From positions 1 to 55,656 of the forward strand of contig CAILVI010000168.1 in assembly GCA_903837595.1 (NCBI GenBank): a stretch of 55,656 nucleotides of DNA, given 5' to 3'. This document shows positions 37,859 to 47,798 of this stretch, piece after piece (the stretch's first letter is position 1; each line of letters starts with the position of its first letter). Below the pieces are notes generated by a model. The model did not search any database. It was not told the DNA's origin and saw only the letters and a program-made list of their open reading frames with translations. The position numbers were made by a program, and so were the translations under genes. This DNA is from an uncultured Thiodictyon sp. (lineage in GTDB: Bacteria > Pseudomonadota > Gammaproteobacteria > Chromatiales > Chromatiaceae).

Positions 37859-39742
37859 CTAAGTGACAGTCTCCAGCGCGCCGACCAAGGCGTCGACACA
37901 CGCCTGCGTGCTCAGTTGCCCGGCGTGCAGGTGTAACTCCGGCGCTTGCGGCGCTTCGTAAGGGCTGTCGATGCCGGTAAAGTTCTTCAGGGTACCCGCA
38001 CGCGCCTTCGCATAAAGACCCTTCACGTCGCGTCGCTCGCATTCCTCAATGGGGGTATCGACGAACACCTCGAGGAACTCGCCCGGGGCAAACAGCTCGC
38101 GAGCCATCCGGCGCTCGCTGATGAATGGTGAGATGAAGCTCACGAGCACGATCAGGCCCGCATCGACCATCAACCGCGCCACCTCGGCCACCCGGCGGAT
38201 GTTCTCGACCCGGTCGGCCTCGGTGAAGCCCAGGTCGCGGTTCAGACCATGGCGAACGTTATCGCCATCGAGCAGGTAGGTATGCTTACCCTCCGCATGC
38301 AGGCGCTTTTCCAGCACGTTGGCAATGGTCGATTTGCCGGAGCCCGACAGCCCGGTAAACCAGATGCAGCGCGGCGCTTGGTGCTTCTGCGCGGCCCGCA
38401 CGGTCTTGCTCAGCTCGAGCGCCTGCCAATGGATGTTGTTGGCCCGCCGCAGCGCGAAATCGATCATGCCGGCGCCGACCGTCTCAAACGTCAACTTATC
38501 GATGAGGATAAAGCCGCCGAGCACCCGATTCGCACCATACGGTTCAAACACCAGGGGCGCGCTGGTGGACAGATTGACCGTCGCGATCTCATTGAGCCCC
38601 AGGGTCTTGGCTGCCAGGTGCGTACCGGTGTTCACATCCTCGCGATACTTGATGTCGGTGATCGTGGCCGTGACCTCCTTGCAGGCCAGTTTCAACAGAT
38701 ATTGCCGCCCCGGCGACATCGGATGTTCAACCATCCACAGCAACTTGGCTTCGAACTGATCGGCGACCTCCGCCGGCGCGGCCGCCGCCACCAGCACATC
38801 GCCCCGGCTGGCGTCGACCTCTTCGGTCAGCGTCAAGGTCACCGCGTCGCCCGCGGTCGCCATATCCACCTCATCAAAACCCGCCAGGATCGCCTTCACC
38901 TGGACCGTCACGCCTGATGGCAATACGCGCACGGTGTCGCCCGGGCGCACGGCGCCCTCGGCGATGCGTCCGCAAAAGCCCCGGAAGTCCAGATTGGGCC
39001 GATTCACCCACTGGACGGGCAGGCGGAAGGCGTCGCGCTCATTGGGTGCGTGTACCCCCACCGTATCGAGGTATTCCATCAGGGTGGGACCGCTGTACCA
39101 GGGCATCCGCGTGCTGTGATTCAGCACATTGTCCCCGTCCAGGCCGGACAGCGGGATCGCCTGGATACTCGAGAAGGCAAACCCCGCGGCAAAGGTCTGG
39201 TAATCCGCGACGATTCCGTCGTAGATCGCCTGATCGCACCCCACGAGATCCATCTTATTGACTGCCAATACCACGTGACGAATACCCATCATCGCCACGA
39301 TCCGGCTGTGGCGGCGGGTTTGCGTCAGTACCCCTTTGCGCGCGCCGATCAGGATCACCGCGAGATCCGCGGTGGAAGCACCGGTGGCCATATTGCGCGT
39401 GTACTGTTCGTGGCCCGGGGTATCGGCAACGATATAGCGGCGCCGCTCGGTGGCAAAAAAGCGGTAGGCCACGTCGATCGTGATGCCCTGCTCGCGCTCG
39501 GCCTGGAGCCCGTCGACCAGCAGCGCCAGGTCCATCTTTTCACCCTGGGTGCCATACTGGCGCGAATCGGTCTCGAGTGCCTGCAATTGGTCGTCGAAGA
39601 TGCTCTTGCTCTCGAACAGCAGGCGGCCGATCAAGGTGCTCTTCCCGTCATCAACGCTACCGCAGGTGATGAAGCGCAGCGTCTCCTTGTTACGCTGACC
39701 GTCGAGAAAGGACGCAATATCTTGGGCGTGTAGGATGCTCAT
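37859..39742 (-). CDS. cysNC: Bifunctional sulfate adenylyltransferase subunit 1 / APS kinase
   Basis: CysN is the GTPase that drives sulfate adenylylation by CysD; the fused CysC part phosphorylates APS to PAPS. The 627-residue protein has the EF-Tu-like G domain with [15 protein letters not shown] (about residues 28-42), [12 protein letters not shown] (about residue 107) and NKMDLVG (about residue 162), then beta-barrel domains. The kinase has its own P-loop [12 protein letters not shown] (about residues 453-464) and [16 protein letters not shown]. It shares one base with the cysD stop. PAPS can serve reductive assimilation or sulfation of a polysaccharide; the exopolysaccharide-type genes nearby make the second worth considering. 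Confidence 0.96.
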   Translation of the reverse strand: MSILHAQDIASFLDGQRNKETLRFITCGSVDDGKSTLIGRLLFESKSIFDDQLQALETDSRQYGTQGEKMDLALLVDGLQAEREQGITIDVAYRFFATERRRYIVADTPGHEQYTRNMATGASTADLAVILIGARKGVLTQTRRHSRIVAMMGIRHVVLAVNKMDLVGCDQAIYDGIVADYQTFAAGFAFSSIQAIPLSGLDGDNVLNHSTRMPWYSGPTLMEYLDTVGVHAPNERDAFRLPVQWVNRPNLDFRGFCGRIAEGAVRPGDTVRVLPSGVTVQVKAILAGFDEVDMATAGDAVTLTLTEEVDASRGDVLVAAAAPAEVADQFEAKLLWMVEHPMSPGRQYLLKLACKEVTATITDIKYREDVNTGTHLAAKTLGLNEIATVNLSTSAPLVFEPYGANRVLGGFILIDKLTFETVGAGMIDFALRRANNIHWQALELSKTVRAAQKHQAPRCIWFTGLSGSGKSTIANVLEKRLHAEGKHTYLLDGDNVRHGLNRDLGFTEADRVENIRRVAEVARLMVDAGLIVLVSFISPFISERRMARELFAPGEFLEVFVDTPIEECERRDVKGLYAKARAGTLKNFTGIDSPYEAPQAPELHLHAGQLSTQACVDALVGALETVT

Positions 39743-40626
39743 CAGAAATACCCTTCCTGCTTTTTCTTTTCCATCGAACCCGGCGTATCGGAATCGATCA
39801 GCCGACCTTCCCGCTCGGAGCCGCGGGCATTGAAGGTCTCAGCGATGACCGCCTCGAGCGTATCCGCATCACTCTCGATGGCTGCCGTCAGCGGCCAGCA
39901 GCCCAGCGTGCGAAAGCGCACGCGCTTAAGTTGCGCCTGCTCTCCCGGGGCGAACGGAAAGCGCTCGTCGTCGACCATGATCCACTGCCCATTGCGATTG
40001 ATCACCGGCCGCTCCGCTGCCAGGTAGAGTGGCACGATCGGGATGCGTTCGGCGTAAATGTATTGCCAGATGTCGAGTTCGGTCCAATTGCTGATGGGGA
40101 ATACCCGGATCGTCTCGCCGGGTTTAACGTGAGTGTTGTAAAGATTCCACAATTCCGGGCGCTGGGCCTTCGGGTCCCAGCGATGGCCGGCCGCGCGAAA
40201 CGAGAACACCCGCTCCTTGGCCCGACTCTTTTCCTCATCGCGGCGGGCGCCGCCGAACACCACATCGCTGCCCAGTTCATCCAGTGCCTGCTTCAGCCCC
40301 TGGGTCTTCATGACATCGGTGTGATAGTTACTGCCGTGAGTAAACGGACCCACCCCCCCCGCAATCCCTTCAGGGTTGGTATGCGTGATGAGCTTCATAC
40401 CGCTCTCCGCGACCATGCGCGTGCGGTGAAGGTACATCTCCTGGAACTTCCATCCGGTATCGACATGCAGCAGCGGGAATGGCGGTGGTGCCGGATAGAA
40501 GGCCTTGCGCGCCAGATGCAGCATCACCGACGAGTCCTTCCCGATCGAGTACATCATGACCGGGTTGCGGGCCGTCGCGACGGCCTCACGGATGTTTTCT
40601 ATAGACTCTGCTTCAAGGGTTATCAT
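39742..40626 (-). CDS. cysD: Sulfate adenylyltransferase subunit 2
   Basis: CysD is the PP-loop enzyme that makes APS from sulfate and ATP. From ATG 40626 it has 294 residues beginning [20 protein letters not shown], with the PP-loop motif [19 protein letters not shown] (about residues 25-43), [12 protein letters not shown] (about residue 54), and [14 protein letters not shown] (about residue 125). The extra upstream codons of the open frame are not family-like. It overlaps the cysNC start by one base (TGATG). This places both subunits in one transcript. Confidence 0.96.
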   Translation of the reverse strand: MITLEAESIENIREAVATARNPVMMYSIGKDSSVMLHLARKAFYPAPPPFPLLHVDTGWKFQEMYLHRTRMVAESGMKLITHTNPEGIAGGVGPFTHGSNYHTDVMKTQGLKQALDELGSDVVFGGARRDEEKSRAKERVFSFRAAGHRWDPKAQRPELWNLYNTHVKPGETIRVFPISNWTELDIWQYIYAERIPIVPLYLAAERPVINRNGQWIMVDDERFPFAPGEQAQLKRVRFRTLGCWPLTAAIESDADTLEAVIAETFNARGSEREGRLIDSDTPGSMEKKKQEGYF

Positions 40627-40802
40627 CGGCCTGCCAGATTTTGAAATCGAAAAAAGTGATAAAGACAGCCCGCGATCGGCTCTATCGTCGATAGTAGCTG
40701 GGCGGGGGGCGGGCGACAAGCACGCATCTGGCGGGGACGGGGCGGCGCTTAGTGCCGAGCACGCGACCTGCCGTGTCTCGGCCGCGTAGGCGGCGCCGGC
40801 GT

Positions 40803-41372
40803 CTAATCCTTTGTAATTTGGCGCAAATGATTGAAGAGTTGGGGGAGCGCAGTGCGCTGTTCATAGCGAAGTAAGGCATCCGGCAGGGCCGTCTTCGGCA
40901 CGGCATGGACCCGATATACCGCCAACGTGCGCTCACGATCGTCGCCGTAGCGCGTCAGTGTCCAGCGGCCTTCATTGACCTCGTAGTCGCCGCGCAGCAG
41001 GTGCCAGGTGCGGGACCACTCGGGCGGACCCACGACCAAGACCGCCGCGGTGACGCCGACCAAGTTCGAAAACGCAGCCGGCAGGCCGATCTCCACTTCG
41101 CAGACGACGCTCTGACCTTGCCGTGACAATTCCCTCGAACGCGTGATATGCGGCATCGTCTTCTTGAAATTGCCGCAGTCCTGGATGATCGCCCAGACCC
41201 GCTCCGGCGGCGCCTCAATGAGTCCGCGGGCGGTGACCTCCGGCAGGTTGCTACCGGCGATCGTGCGCATCGTGACCGTGACCTCACCGTTTTCCAAGCG
41301 GGTTTCCCGATCGGCATCCGCCAGGACCACCATGGCGGCGCAAAGTTCAAGGACCAGTATCAGCCAACGCAT
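40803..41372 (-). CDS. SRPBCC-like (START/polyketide cyclase fold) exported protein
   Basis: A 189-residue protein with a signal peptide (about residues 1-19) and a lipid- or ligand-binding SRPBCC-type fold, seen in [21 protein letters not shown] (about residues 48-68) and the following [12 protein letters not shown]. The closing [20 protein letters not shown] is typical of exported SRPBCC proteins. The ligand is unknown. It stands between cysD and the Wzz-like gene on the same strand but with gaps of more than 140 bases on both sides. Confidence 0.7.
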   Translation of the reverse strand: MRWLILVLELCAAMVVLADADRETRLENGEVTVTMRTIAGSNLPEVTARGLIEAPPERVWAIIQDCGNFKKTMPHITRSRELSRQGQSVVCEVEIGLPAAFSNLVGVTAAVLVVGPPEWSRTWHLLRGDYEVNEGRWTLTRYGDDRERTLAVYRVHAVPKTALPDALLRYEQRTALPQLFNHLRQITKD

Positions 41373-41515
41373 AGCGCTTTCCTACAGCATGGCAATGCGC
41401 GCTGCCCGGGTAACCTGACGATCGCGAGTTTTCGTCACGATCGCGGCCTTCAGCAATACCGGGGGCAACCAACACCGCAGCCCGCAGCGCAAGGCCTACA
41501 GGTGCTGGTGCCCCG

Positions 41516-42274
41516 CTAATCCGGCAGGGCTCGCACCAGTGGTTCCGCATTCGGCAGCGCACCCAAGACCGGGACCCCCAAATACTGAGCCATTTGCCGT
41601 TCTGACTTGAATGATGGGTCAGTCAGTTCGAACACTGCGATCAGCACCAATACGCCGAGGCCGGACGCTGCCAGTATAATCAGCGCTGGCCGCAGCCGCT
41701 CGGCGTCCCACATGGACCGCTCTCCGACCACCACGATTTCGCCCACCGCGATGTTGCTCACGGACCGCAGGGCGAGCGGCCCCGGAGCGGTCCGGGGCGC
41801 AGTGCGCAGCATCCCATCTTTGATTCTCATCAGGAGTCGATCGGTATAGAAACCCACCAGCGAGCCACCGAGCAGCGGGTCTTTACCGCGATAGCTCAAG
41901 CGCAGCCGAGCGTCGCCCAGATCAACCAGCGACAGTGTGGAATGTGCCAGATTCCGTAGCGCAGCGTCATCCCCCAGCGGGCCGGAATTGTCCCCCCGGC
42001 CGAACCTTTTCTGTAGCCGCGCTACCGTGAATTCATCAAGAAACAGGAGGTCGGGTTTCGCCACCAGCTCTTCTAGCTTTAGCGTGTTGACCGGGCTATT
42101 GGACCCGGCCACCGGGGTGTCGCCGGAATAAGGGGAGAAATCGCGCGACACCTTGAATGTCAAATCATTGAACACCGCAAGCATCAGGTACAGGGCGGGC
42201 GGCAGTAACGCCAGCAGTGCCCATCTCTTGTTAACCCGCAGTGCCCTAGTATACCGTGAGAGATAAAAGCCCAT
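41516..42274 (-). CDS. Wzz-like polysaccharide chain-length/co-polymerase family protein
   Basis: A 252-residue membrane protein with one helix near the N-terminus (about residues 18-36) and one near the C-terminus (about residues 200-220), a periplasmic region between them, and a short cytoplasmic end with SERQMAQYLGVPVLGALPN. This tail is what is usually seen where Wzz/Wzc-type proteins meet their kinase domain. The predicted role is control of exopolysaccharide length together with the P-loop protein upstream. It is shorter than usual and has no long coiled-coil region, so the assignment rests mostly on topology and the C-terminal motif. Confidence 0.6.
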   Translation of the reverse strand: MGFYLSRYTRALRVNKRWALLALLPPALYLMLAVFNDLTFKVSRDFSPYSGDTPVAGSNSPVNTLKLEELVAKPDLLFLDEFTVARLQKRFGRGDNSGPLGDDAALRNLAHSTLSLVDLGDARLRLSYRGKDPLLGGSLVGFYTDRLLMRIKDGMLRTAPRTAPGPLALRSVSNIAVGEIVVVGERSMWDAERLRPALIILAASGLGVLVLIAVFELTDPSFKSERQMAQYLGVPVLGALPNAEPLVRALPD

Positions 42275-42395
42275 GTTGTTTCCTCAAAATTCGTGCGACC
42301 ACCGGCGGGGCGCAACCCTATCGATTTGGTCAGCGTGGGAACCAAGCACGATCAGCTGGTGCCAACGCCTTGCCCGGTTATCCGCTCGAGTGCAA

Positions 42396-43049
42396 CTAGC
42401 TGCGTGCCGACATCCGGCGCTGATTGGCGATGACACCCAGGATATTCGCTCCGGCGCCCTCCATGATTTTTTGCGCCTTCCTGACCTGCTGTCTGGGTGT
42501 CGCGGCGGTTAACACCATCATCACCACGCCATCGGTGATGCCCGACAGCATCACGGGGTCCATCATCATCCGATTGGTCGGGAAAATTGCCGCACTATCG
42601 ACGATTACCAGGTCATAGGCGGCCTTGGCTTGCGTAATCAGGCGACTGGTCAGCGGCGCTACCAAAGCATTCAGGTCGCAATCGTCGGAATAATCGGCGG
42701 GCGCGGTGAGAATATCCAACGCATCCTGCCCCGAAGGACCCACCAGATCGCTCAACGCGGTGCCAACAATGTCCTGTAAGGAGTGACTTAGATCAAGATC
42801 AAAAAACGCGTGCAGCGCCGGACGATGCCAATTCAGGTCAAGGGCGGCGACGCGATATTTCCCACTCTGCGCTGCGGTTGCCGCGAGCACCGCCGCAAAC
42901 AAACTCTTGCCTTCTGCCGGTGCGGCGCTGGTGACCAACAGAGTCGCCGGCATCCTGTTTTCCATGGCGTGTTCGGTCGCGCACAAGATCCGTTTGACCT
43001 CGGCGATTTGTTCGAGCGAATGCCGCTGTTGTTTTTCAATAAGAGACAT
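42396..43049 (-). CDS. CpsD/CapB-like P-loop protein with weakened kinase motifs
   Basis: A 217-residue protein of the bacterial tyrosine-kinase (BY-kinase) / MinD-like type. The P-loop is SAAPAEGKS (about residues 41-49), with LDLNWHRPALHAFFD (about residue 70) where BY-kinases usually have a DxDxRRP type Walker A', and LVIVDSAAI (about residue 148) in place of the usual Walker B DTPP. No tyrosine cluster exists at the C-terminus. It may therefore be a regulatory ATPase rather than a true kinase. The Wzz-like gene follows 121 bases downstream. Confidence 0.7.
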   Translation of the reverse strand: MSLIEKQQRHSLEQIAEVKRILCATEHAMENRMPATLLVTSAAPAEGKSLFAAVLAATAAQSGKYRVAALDLNWHRPALHAFFDLDLSHSLQDIVGTALSDLVGPSGQDALDILTAPADYSDDCDLNALVAPLTSRLITQAKAAYDLVIVDSAAIFPTNRMMMDPVMLSGITDGVVMMVLTAATPRQQVRKAQKIMEGAGANILGVIANQRRMSARS

Positions 43050-43316
43050 GTGGTTTTACTCGCCTAAATCAAGCAACCAAGTGATAATGCCCAAGGACGC
43101 CACCGTGCCCCGCGCCGGTCGCTCCGGGCCGCGGCGCGGCCGGCCGGTGGGTCCTCGCCCTGCCCTACGCGAATGGCTCGACCGGACGACCGCCCAATGC
43201 GACTGGGCGCGACTGGTCAGCAACCGGGCCGTCCGGCGGTAACCGGGAGTCGTCCCGCTCGCCATGCCGGTGCAGCAGTCGCGCCCGCATCGATCAGTAT
43301 AGCCGGAGCTTCAGTC

Positions 43317-45326
43317 ATGTCGAAACAGTTCGAACTGGTCGCCCTGTTCGCCCCGGCCGGTGACCAGCCGGAGGCGATCCGCCGCCTGGTCGCGGGCCTC
43401 AACGACGGCGAGGCGGCCCAGACCCTGCTCGGGGTCACGGGCTCCGGCAAGACCTTCACCATCGCCAACGTCATTGCTCAGGTGCAGCGCCCGGCGCTGA
43501 TCCTCGCGCCGAACAAGACGCTCGCCGCCCAACTCTATGGTGAGATGCGCGACTTCTTTCCGCACAACGCGGTGGAGTACTTCGTCTCCTATTATGATTA
43601 TTATCAGCCGGAGGCCTATATTCCGGCTAGTGATACCTATATCGAGAAGGACTCCTCGATCAACGAACACATCGAGCAGATGCGGCTCTCGGCGACCAAG
43701 GCGCTGCTGGAGCGCCCCGACGTCATCATCGTGGCGAGCGTGTCCAGCATCTACGGCCTGGGCGATCCGGATGCCTATCTGAAGATGGTCCTGCATCTGT
43801 CCCGTGGCGAGGTGATCGACCAGCGGGGGCTGCTGCGGCGGCTCGCCGACCTGCAATACCGCCGCAATGAGATCGAGCTCGCTCGCGGCACCTATCGGGT
43901 GCGGGGTGACGTCATCGATATCCACCCGGCGGAATCCGACGAGGAGGCGGTGCGCATTGAGCTGTTCGATGATGAGATCGAGGCCCTGTCGGTCTTCGAT
44001 CCGCTTACCGGTGAGGTCCTGCGCAAGGTGCCGCGCTATACCGTATTCCCCAAGACCCATTACGCAACCCCGCGTGCGACCATGCTCAATGCCATCGACC
44101 AGATCAAGGTGGAACTGAAAGAGCGACTCACCTGGCTGCGCGACAATGACAAACTCGTGGAGGCGCAGCGCCTGGAGCAGCGGACGATTTTTGACATGGA
44201 GATGATGATGGAGGTAGGCTATTGTTCCGGCATCGAGAACTATAGCCGCTACCTTTCCGGCCGCGGCCCCGGCGAGCCCCCGCCCACCCTCTATGATTAC
44301 CTGCCGGCCAACGCCATCGTGGTGATCGATGAGAGTCATGTCACGGTCCCGCAGCTCGGCGGCATGTATCGCGGCGACCGCTCGCGCAAGGAAAACCTGG
44401 TCGAATACGGCTTCCGCCTGCCCTCGGCCCTCGACAATCGGCCCATGCGCTTCGAGGAGTTCCAGGCGCGCCAGCCGCAGACCATCTATGTCTCCGCCAC
44501 CCCCCGCCAGTATGAACTGACGCACTCCGGGGGGGCCGTGGTGGAGCAGGTGGTGCGGCCCACCGGCTTGGTCGATCCGGACCTGGAGGTCCGCCCGGCC
44601 CTGTCCCAGGTGGATGACCTGCTGTCCGAAATCACCCTGCGTGTCGCCGTCGGCGAGCGCGTGCTGGTGACGACGCTGACCAAGCGCATGGCCGAGGACC
44701 TGACCGAATATCTGAATGAACACGGAGTCAAGGTCCGCTATCTGCATTCCGATATCGACACCGTGGAGCGGGTGGAGATCATCCGCGACCTGCGCCTGGG
44801 CGAATTCGACGTGCTGGTGGGTATCAACCTGCTGCGTGAGGGGCTCGATATGCCCGAGGTATCCTTGGTCGCCATCCTCGATGCGGACAAGGAGGGCTTC
44901 CTGCGCTCCGAGGGCTCGCTCATCCAGACCATCGGCCGCGCCGCCCGTAATGTCAACGGCAAGGCCATCCTCTATGCTGACCGCATCACCGGCTCGATGG
45001 AGCGGGCGATGGACGAGACCGAGCGGCGCCGCACCAAACAGACCGCCTTCAACCTGGTCCACGGCATCACCCCGCAAAGCATCCAAAAGTCAGTCGCCGA
45101 CATCCTGGAGGGCTCAACCCCCGGCGCCCCCCGCTCGGCCCGTGCCTATGCCCGGGTGGCGGAGGAGGTCGTCGAGTACGCCAACCTCACGCCGGTGCAG
45201 ATGGCCAAAAAGATCAAGGCCCTGGAGAAGGAGATGTACGGCCACGCCAAGGACCTCGAGTTCGAGAAGGCGGCGGCGGTGCGCGACAAGATCAAGGAAT
45301 TGCAGGGAAAGGGGTTGGCGGCTTGA
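43317..45326 (+). CDS. uvrB: Excinuclease ABC subunit UvrB
   Basis: UvrB verifies DNA damage and guides UvrC incision in nucleotide excision repair. From ATG 43317 it has 669 residues: [20 protein letters not shown], Walker [15 protein letters not shown] (about residues 39-52), the beta-hairpin region [20 protein letters not shown] (about residues 92-111), the DESH box VVIDESHVT (about residue 339), [19 protein letters not shown] (about residue 510), and a C-terminal UvrC-binding coiled coil. Upstream codons of the open frame are not part of the family. Confidence 0.97.
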   Translation: MSKQFELVALFAPAGDQPEAIRRLVAGLNDGEAAQTLLGVTGSGKTFTIANVIAQVQRPALILAPNKTLAAQLYGEMRDFFPHNAVEYFVSYYDYYQPEAYIPASDTYIEKDSSINEHIEQMRLSATKALLERPDVIIVASVSSIYGLGDPDAYLKMVLHLSRGEVIDQRGLLRRLADLQYRRNEIELARGTYRVRGDVIDIHPAESDEEAVRIELFDDEIEALSVFDPLTGEVLRKVPRYTVFPKTHYATPRATMLNAIDQIKVELKERLTWLRDNDKLVEAQRLEQRTIFDMEMMMEVGYCSGIENYSRYLSGRGPGEPPPTLYDYLPANAIVVIDESHVTVPQLGGMYRGDRSRKENLVEYGFRLPSALDNRPMRFEEFQARQPQTIYVSATPRQYELTHSGGAVVEQVVRPTGLVDPDLEVRPALSQVDDLLSEITLRVAVGERVLVTTLTKRMAEDLTEYLNEHGVKVRYLHSDIDTVERVEIIRDLRLGEFDVLVGINLLREGLDMPEVSLVAILDADKEGFLRSEGSLIQTIGRAARNVNGKAILYADRITGSMERAMDETERRRTKQTAFNLVHGITPQSIQKSVADILEGSTPGAPRSARAYARVAEEVVEYANLTPVQMAKKIKALEKEMYGHAKDLEFEKAAAVRDKIKELQGKGLAA

Positions 45327-45607
45327 CGGCAGCACGGTCTGCAACTCGCTAGCGCGCTGGACAAGTCTCCCGTCATCTTGCACCCTTGCTCGGCGCCTGC
45401 ATCGCCCGCCAAGCCTGGCCAATTCGCTGAATGTCCGGAATGGTGTGCCGACGCCTGGGACGACGCCCTGGACGCCGCCACCCGTGAGACCGGCCTCGCC
45501 GATTTACCGCGGACCTGCCCCGGGATCAGGCGCAAGTCCTCGCCCATGACTGGCTGCCGCCCGCAACGCCTTGACGCGGCGATGACATCGCCTTGGAGCA
45601 CTAAGAC

Positions 45608-45793
45608 ATGAACATGAACATCGAAGTCCTCGGTCCGCTCGGCCTGATCCATTTGGTCTTGATGGTCTATGCCATCGTCAAGATCGTGCAGAGTCGCGCC
45701 GGGACCGGCAGCAAGGTCATCTGGATCGTGGTGATCCTGCTGTTACCGGTGCTCGGGCTGATCCTGTGGTTTATCTTCGGGCCAGGGGACTGA
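45608..45793 (+). CDS. Small membrane protein, PLDc_N (phospholipase D nuclease N-terminal) type
   Basis: A 61-residue protein with two hydrophobic helices (about residues 10-27 and 37-57), the basic loop VQSRAGTGSK between them and the closing LPVLGLILWFIFGPGD. This two-helix pattern with final W-x-x-GPGD-like end is that of the PLDc_N family, which also occurs as a stand-alone protein of unknown role. GGAG lies upstream. It ends two bases before cbbY, so the two should be co-translated. Confidence 0.75.
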   Translation: MNMNIEVLGPLGLIHLVLMVYAIVKIVQSRAGTGSKVIWIVVILLLPVLGLILWFIFGPGD

Positions 45794-45795
45794 GC

Positions 45796-46575
45796 ATGTG
45801 CCGCTTCAAGGCCATCATCTTCGATGTCGACGGCACCCTCGCCGACACCGAGCGCGACGGGCATCGGCCCGCCTTCAACGCCGCCTTCGCCGAGGCCGGG
45901 CTGGACTGGCACTGGGACCCCGAGCTCTATGGCGACTTGCTGGCGGTGACCGGCGGCAAGGAGCGCATTGCTTATTTCCTGGACAAGGAAAAGATCACCC
46001 TGCACCCGGGTGTCGACTGCGAGGCGCTGATCGCGGCCTTGCACCAGGCCAAGACCCGCCATTACCTGGCCCTGCTGCGCACCGGCGCCATCCCACTGCG
46101 ACCTGGCGTGCTGCGGCTGCTGAGCGAGGCACGCTCCGCCGGTATCCGCCTGGCCATCGCCACCACCACGACCCCGGAGAATGTGACCGTCCTGCTCGAT
46201 CAGTGCGGTGAGCCCGGGGTGCGGGACTGGTTCGAGGTCATTGCGGCCGGGGACGTGGTGCCGCGCAAGAAGCCGGCACCCGATATCTTTGAACTGGCCC
46301 TGTCGCAACTGGGGCTGGCGGCGGCGGACTGTGTGGTGGTCGAGGACTCGGAGGCCGGCGCCCAGTCGGCCCAGGGGGCGGGCTTGCAGGCGCTGGTGGT
46401 GACCGTCAGTGCCTACACCGCGGACCAGGATTTCACGGGTGTGCCTTTGGTGGTGGATCGTCTCGGCGGACCGGGTGAGCCTGCAACCGCGCGCCAGGGG
46501 GACCTTGGCGGGGCCGAGTATGTGGACCTGGGGGTGCTCGGGCGCGTGCATGAGACTGCCTATCCCTTGGTCTGA
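45796..46575 (+). CDS. cbbY: CbbY-type HAD phosphatase
   Basis: CbbY dephosphorylates xylulose 1,5-bisphosphate, an inhibitor of Rubisco. From ATG 45796 (GGGGA upstream) it has 259 residues with the nucleophile motif FDVDGTLADTERDGHRPAFN (about residues 8-27), whose ERDGH segment marks the CbbY subgroup, then IATTTTPENV (about residue 119), RKKPAPDIFELAL and VVEDSEAGAQSA for magnesium. It implies Calvin-cycle capacity, although cbbL, cbbM and cbbP are not in this window. Confidence 0.92.
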   Translation: MCRFKAIIFDVDGTLADTERDGHRPAFNAAFAEAGLDWHWDPELYGDLLAVTGGKERIAYFLDKEKITLHPGVDCEALIAALHQAKTRHYLALLRTGAIPLRPGVLRLLSEARSAGIRLAIATTTTPENVTVLLDQCGEPGVRDWFEVIAAGDVVPRKKPAPDIFELALSQLGLAAADCVVVEDSEAGAQSAQGAGLQALVVTVSAYTADQDFTGVPLVVDRLGGPGEPATARQGDLGGAEYVDLGVLGRVHETAYPLV

Positions 46576-46652
46576 ACGCTTATTTGGGCTTTGCCAGGGC
46601 TTGATGGCCTTGATCATAATCCCGGCCATTGGTTCCTGAGGTGCTGGGCGCC

Positions 46653-46761
46653 GGGACGCTGGGGGCGCCGCACCCCAGTGCGGCCCGGCCACTCCGCCGC
46701 ACCCCACGCCCCGGGCGTTCGCGAGATTTCGCCGCACTGGGGTGCGGCGCTCCCAGTGTCC
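46653..46761. repeat. Inverted repeat pair, family C
   Basis: Two inverted copies of a roughly 31-base unit: left (46653-46684) GGGACGCTGGGGGCGCCGCA then CCCCAGTGCGGC, right (46731-46761) GCCGCACTGGGGTGCGGCGC then TCCCAGTGTCC, separated by 46 bases. Each unit is itself partly palindromic (CCGCACCCCAGTGCGG). It lies between convergent cbbY and cysB. Confidence 0.8.
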
Positions 46762-46838
46762 GCGTGTGCCCCAGCGTGGCAGCACGGCCGCTTGGCAGGG
46801 ATTGCGATCAGGGCCGCCGACCGATCCTTGCGGCAACC

Positions 46839-46866
46839 CGTCGCGGCCTGGGGGGCCGCTCCTACG
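46839..46866. repeat. REP-like palindrome, family B, overlapping the cysB stop
   Basis: CGTCGCGGCCTGGGGGGCCG followed by CTCCTACG. On the complementary strand the unit's GTAGGAG supplies the TAG stop codon of cysB, as in the aminotransferase gene. Confidence 0.8.
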
Positions 46867-47797
46867 CGTCGGGCGTCTTGGCGAACACCGCCTCTTTCAC
46901 CTGCTCCTCGGTCACCGTCGGGGCGCAGAAGGTAATGAAACGCAAGGCAAAATTGCGCAGGTAATGACCGCGGCGCAGGGCGATACGCGTGGTGTTGATC
47001 GCGAACAGGCCGTTGCTGGGGATCAGCCGCAGGCCGGCATCGCGCGCCGGATGGAACGCCATGGCGGCCAGGATGCCCACCCCGAGACCGAGCTCCACAT
47101 AGGACTTGATGACATCGGCGTCGACCGCGGACATGACGATGTCCGGTGCCAACCCCGCGGCCGCGAAGGCCTCATCGATGCGGGCGCGGCCGGTATAGCC
47201 CTCGTGATAGGTGATGATCGGATACTCGGCCAGGGCCTCCAGGGTAAGCCGGTCGAGCGCCGCCAGCGGATGCCCGTCCGGGACGATCACCGCATGATGC
47301 CACTGATAGTAGGGGAAGCTGACCAGGTCCTCTTCCTCGCCCACCGCCTCGGTGGACAGACCGATGTCGACCTCGCCCGCCCGCAGCAGGGCGGCGACCT
47401 CCTTCGGGCCGCACTGACGTAACTCCAGGTGCACCTTGGGGAGTTCCTGCTTGAACCGCGTCACCACCGGCGGCAGGGCATAGCGTGCCTGGGTATGGGT
47501 GGCGGCGATGATCAGGCGCCCCTCGTCGCGCTGGGCAAACTGCTCGCCGAGCCGCTTGATGTTGGCGGTATCGAGCAGGATGCGCTCCACGATGGGCAGC
47601 AGCTCCTTGCCGGGTTCCGTCAGCCCGAGCAGTCGCTTGCCGCGGCGCACAAAGATCTCCACCCCCAACTCGTCTTCCAGGTCCTTGATGTGCTTCGACA
47701 CCCCGGACTGGGCGGTGAACAGCGCGTTGGCGACCTCGGTGAGGTTGAAATTGTTGCGGACCGTTGCGCGCAGGATGCGTAGCTGCTGGAAATTCAT
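46862..47797 (-). CDS. cysB: LysR-family transcriptional regulator CysB
   Basis: CysB activates sulfate uptake and cysteine synthesis genes in response to acetylserine. From ATG 47797 it has 311 residues: the winged helix-turn-helix MNFQQLRILRATVRNNFNLT, EVANALFTAQSGVSKHIKDL and EDELGVEIFVRRGKRLLGLT, all highly characteristic of CysB. A sensor domain with ATHTQARYALP (about residue 101) follows. It begins one base after the cysA stop, so it is the last gene of cysT-cysW-cysA-cysB. Its stop lies in a REP unit. Confidence 0.96.
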   Translation of the reverse strand: MNFQQLRILRATVRNNFNLTEVANALFTAQSGVSKHIKDLEDELGVEIFVRRGKRLLGLTEPGKELLPIVERILLDTANIKRLGEQFAQRDEGRLIIAATHTQARYALPPVVTRFKQELPKVHLELRQCGPKEVAALLRAGEVDIGLSTEAVGEEEDLVSFPYYQWHHAVIVPDGHPLAALDRLTLEALAEYPIITYHEGYTGRARIDEAFAAAGLAPDIVMSAVDADVIKSYVELGLGVGILAAMAFHPARDAGLRLIPSNGLFAINTTRIALRRGHYLRNFALRFITFCAPTVTEEQVKEAVFAKTPDA

Positions 47798-47798
47798 C

